In this document: piece after piece, positions 62,058 through 64,000 of the stretch
Position numbering within the stretch: position 1 is the first letter of the stretch
Layout: the number at the start of each line of letters is the position of its first letter
Made by a program: the position numbers and the translations under genes
The notes under the pieces: generated by a model
The model's input: only the letters and a program-made list of their open reading frames with translations
Database searches by the model: none
Told to the model about the DNA's origin: nothing
Assembly (NCBI RefSeq): GCF_026339875.1
Contig: NZ_JAPEPZ010000001.1
Span: 4,588,001 to 4,652,000 of the forward strand
DNA from: Streptomyces sp. NBC_01571
GTDB lineage: Bacteria; Actinomycetota; Actinomycetes; Streptomycetales; Streptomycetaceae
Direction of reading: 5' to 3'
DNA: 64,000 nucleotides

Positions 62058-63059
62058 TCACGCCGCCGCGTCGAAGCCCGTGTCGCGAGCCAGCTTCTTC
62101 AGCTCGAGCAGCGCGTGCTTCTCGATCTGGCGGATGCGCTCACGGGTGAGGCCGTGCTCCTTGCCCACCTCGGTGAGCGTGCGCTCGCGGCCGTCGTCGA
62201 TGCCGTACCGCATCTTGATGATCGAGGCCGTGCGCTGGTCGAGGCGGCCGATGAGGTCGTCCAGTTCCTCGCTGCGCAGCAGCGTCAGGACCGACTGCTC
62301 CGGCGAGACGGCGGAGGTGTCCTCCAGGAGGTCACCGAACTGGGTGTCGCCGTCGTCGTCCACCGCCATGTTCAGCGAGACCGGGTCGCGGGCCCAGTCC
62401 AGCACGTCACCGACGCGCGCCGGGGTCGAGTCGAGCTCGGCGGCGATCTCCGCGTGCTCGGGCTCCCGGCCGTTCTTCCGGTTGAACTCGCGCTGCACAC
62501 GGCGGATCCGGCCCAGCTCCTCGACGAGGTGCACGGGGAGACGGATCGTGCGTGACTGGTCGGCTATGGACCGGGTGATGGCCTGACGGATCCACCACGT
62601 CGCGTACGTCGAGAACTTGAAGCCCTTGCGGTAGTCGAACTTCTCGACCGCGCGCACCAGGCCCGCGTTCCCTTCCTGGATCAGGTCCAGCAGCGGGAGG
62701 CCGCTGCGGGGGTAGCGGCGCGCCACCGCGACGACCAGCCGCAGGTTCGAGCGGATGAAGACGTCCTTGGCCCGCTCGCCCTCGACGATGAGCGCCTCTA
62801 GTTCCTCACGGGTCGCGTCCGCCTTGGGGGCATCCACCTCGCCGTCGATGATCTGCCGCGCGAACACACCCGCCTCGATGGTCTGGGACAGCTCGACTTC
62901 CTTGGCGGCGTCGAGCAGGGGTGTGCGCGCGATCTCGTCGAGGTACATGCCGACCAGGTCGCGGTCGGCGATTTCGCCGCCTACGGCGCGAACACTGCGT
63001 GCCGCGTCGCTGGTCTCGCCGGTGGCGGACTGACGACGGGCGACGGCACGGGTTGCCAT
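62058..63059 (-). CDS. hrdD: RNA polymerase sigma factor, group 2 (HrdD type)
   Basis: A 333-aa sigma-70 family protein without the long region 1.1 of HrdB. Region 1.2 is DLVGMYLDEIARTPLLDAAKEVELS. Region 2 has DLIQEGNAGLVRAVEKFDYRKGFKFSTYATWWIRQAITR (2.3/2.4), followed by SIADQSRTIRLPVHLVEEL. Region 4.2 is TLTEVGKEHGLTRERIRQIEKHALLELKKLA. ATG 63059 has a GGGAGC site upstream. Size and gene context (beside fru genes and a GNAT gene) match HrdD; HrdA/HrdC are the alternatives. Confidence 0.88.
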   Translation of the reverse strand: MATRAVARRQSATGETSDAARSVRAVGGEIADRDLVGMYLDEIARTPLLDAAKEVELSQTIEAGVFARQIIDGEVDAPKADATREELEALIVEGERAKDVFIRSNLRLVVAVARRYPRSGLPLLDLIQEGNAGLVRAVEKFDYRKGFKFSTYATWWIRQAITRSIADQSRTIRLPVHLVEELGRIRRVQREFNRKNGREPEHAEIAAELDSTPARVGDVLDWARDPVSLNMAVDDDGDTQFGDLLEDTSAVSPEQSVLTLLRSEELDDLIGRLDQRTASIIKMRYGIDDGRERTLTEVGKEHGLTRERIRQIEKHALLELKKLARDTGFDAAA

Positions 63060-63268
63060 GCGTGCTCCCTTGCGTATGGAGGTTCCCCCTGCTCCAGCCG
63101 GGGCCGAGAGCTCGGGGGAGGGCTTGCGGATCCTGGTGGCGGCTCGGTCACTCACCCGAGTGCCCGGCATCCGAAGGAAACAACGACTGGAATCCGGACA
63201 GAATTCCCAACCCGTTCCCCTATTTTTCTGATCATGCAGTACCCTGTGCCGCCACAGCAGGGGGTCAG

Positions 63269-63814
63269 ATGACGTCAGAACGTACAGATGTGCAGGTCAG
63301 GGCCGGAGTCGAGGGCGATCTCGTCGGCCTCACCGAGATCTACAACCACTACGTGCGCGAGACGCCGATCACCTTCGACACGGTGGCCCTCACTCCGGAA
63401 GACCGCCGTCCGTGGCTGCTCTCCCACCTGGAAGACGGTCCGCACCGCCTGATGGTTGCCACGGACACGGACCCGGAAGCAGGGGATCCGGAAGCAGGGG
63501 GCGGGCGGATTCTGGGATACGCCACCTCCAGTGGCTTCCGCCCGAAGGCCGCCTACGTCACCTCGGTCGAGGTGTCCGTCTACCTCGCCCCCGACGCGGG
63601 CCGCCGCGGCATCGGCACGCTCCTGTACGAGGCACTCTTCGAGGCGCTGGCCGGCGAGGATCTGCACCGCGCCTACGCGGGCGTCGCGCAACCCAACGAA
63701 GCGTCCGTGCGACTGCACGAACGCCTCGGGTTCCGGCACGTAGGCACGTACCGGGAGGTGGGCCGCAAGTTCGGCCGTTACTGGGATGTCGCCTGGTACG
63801 AGAAGGAGCTCTGA
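63269..63814 (+). CDS. Phosphinothricin acetyltransferase-like GNAT protein
   Basis: A 181-aa GNAT enzyme. LTEIYNHYVRETPITFDTV and EDRRPWLLSHLEDGPHRLMVA match the Pat/Bar/MnaT group. The acetyl-CoA loop is DAGRRGIGTLLYEALFEAL, and GVAQPNEASVRLHERLGFRHVGTYREVGRKFGRYWDVAWY ends the domain. It probably acetylates methionine sulfone/sulfoximine-like amino acids. It is divergent from hrdD. A DPEAGDPEAGGG insertion in loop 3 is unusual. Confidence 0.9.
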   Translation: MTSERTDVQVRAGVEGDLVGLTEIYNHYVRETPITFDTVALTPEDRRPWLLSHLEDGPHRLMVATDTDPEAGDPEAGGGRILGYATSSGFRPKAAYVTSVEVSVYLAPDAGRRGIGTLLYEALFEALAGEDLHRAYAGVAQPNEASVRLHERLGFRHVGTYREVGRKFGRYWDVAWYEKEL

Positions 63815-63892
63815 CCCGGCGGCTGCCTGGCTCGGCCCCGACGCCACCCGACGCCGCCCCTCCGGTGACTCCGCCTCGCCGGTGCCCGGACC

Positions 63893-64000
63893 TCAGCCGA
63901 ACTGCACCGACCGCTTCGCCAGCCCCATCCAGAAGCCGTCGATCACGGACTTCTGGCCGTCGAGCTCGCCGGTGGCGTCCGCCGCGCCCATCGTCACGAA
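63893..64000 (-). CDS. C-terminal end of a gene running off the window
   Basis: 35 residues end in DGQKSVIDGFWMGLAKRSVQFG before TGA (63895-63893). Coding bias is good. The fragment is too short for me to assign a family. It is convergent with the GNAT gene. Confidence 0.6.
   Translation of the reverse strand, partial: FVTMGAADATGELDGQKSVIDGFWMGLAKRSVQFG

Overview
The window is a high-GC actinobacterial chromosome segment, almost certainly Streptomyces. Third codon positions are nearly all G/C and GTG/TTG starts are common. It carries Streptomyces-specific genes: an SsgA-like sporulation protein, an HrdD-type sigma factor, the septal protein SepX, and a Pmt mannosyltransferase next to tandem penicillin-binding proteins. 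From memory the gene order resembles the core region around SCO3150-SCO3203 of S. coelicolor; this was not checked by alignment.

Layout. 1-6.7 kb: a duplicated non-coding unit, a resuscitation-promoting factor (RpfB type), tatD, a zinc-ribbon protein, rsmI and divergent pmt. 7-10.5 kb: two tandem penicillin-binding proteins. 10.5-13.4 kb: a DMT (EamA) transporter pseudogene interrupted by a decayed integrative element of about 2.5 kb. Its ends form a near-perfect attP-like dyad, and next to one end lies the broken start of a large serine integrase. 13.5-21.4 kb: a serine hydrolase, the ohrR-ohr peroxide module, a CbiMQO metal uptake operon with a Nur-like (nickel) operator, ssgE and an MMPL exporter with a TetR regulator. 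22.3-30.5 kb: a tricorn protease homologue, a low-complexity protein, and an overlapping Baeyer-Villiger monooxygenase/hydrolase/SDR operon divergent from a MerR regulator. 30.6-38.4 kb: exonuclease III, tRNA-Ala(CGC), and the cluster galU-moeA(glp)-moaC-mog-GNAT-sepX, followed by formyl-THF cyclo-ligase. 38.5-53.2 kb: penicillin acylase, a K+/H+ antiporter, MFS, FmdB zinc ribbon, MTA phosphorylase, a CpaB-like protein, MscL, LtrA, a P1 peptidase, an L,D-transpeptidase lipoprotein and a DUF6227 protein that shows an internal duplication. 53.3-57.5 kb: fructose operon fruR-fruK-(small ORF)-fruA. 57.8-64 kb: a DHA2 exporter divergent from a WYL regulator, TetR, hrdD, a GNAT acetyltransferase and a partial gene.

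Functional themes are cell-wall growth and division (Rpf, Pmt, PBPs, SsgE, SepX/Glp, L,D-transpeptidase), stress response (Ohr, MscL) and carbon/metal uptake. The clearest non-core signal is the decayed serine-integrase element. Its attL and attR rejoin in frame to restore the transporter reading frame (Glu-Ser-Ser-Ile-Ile-Ile-Gly), which supports site-specific integration at this site.
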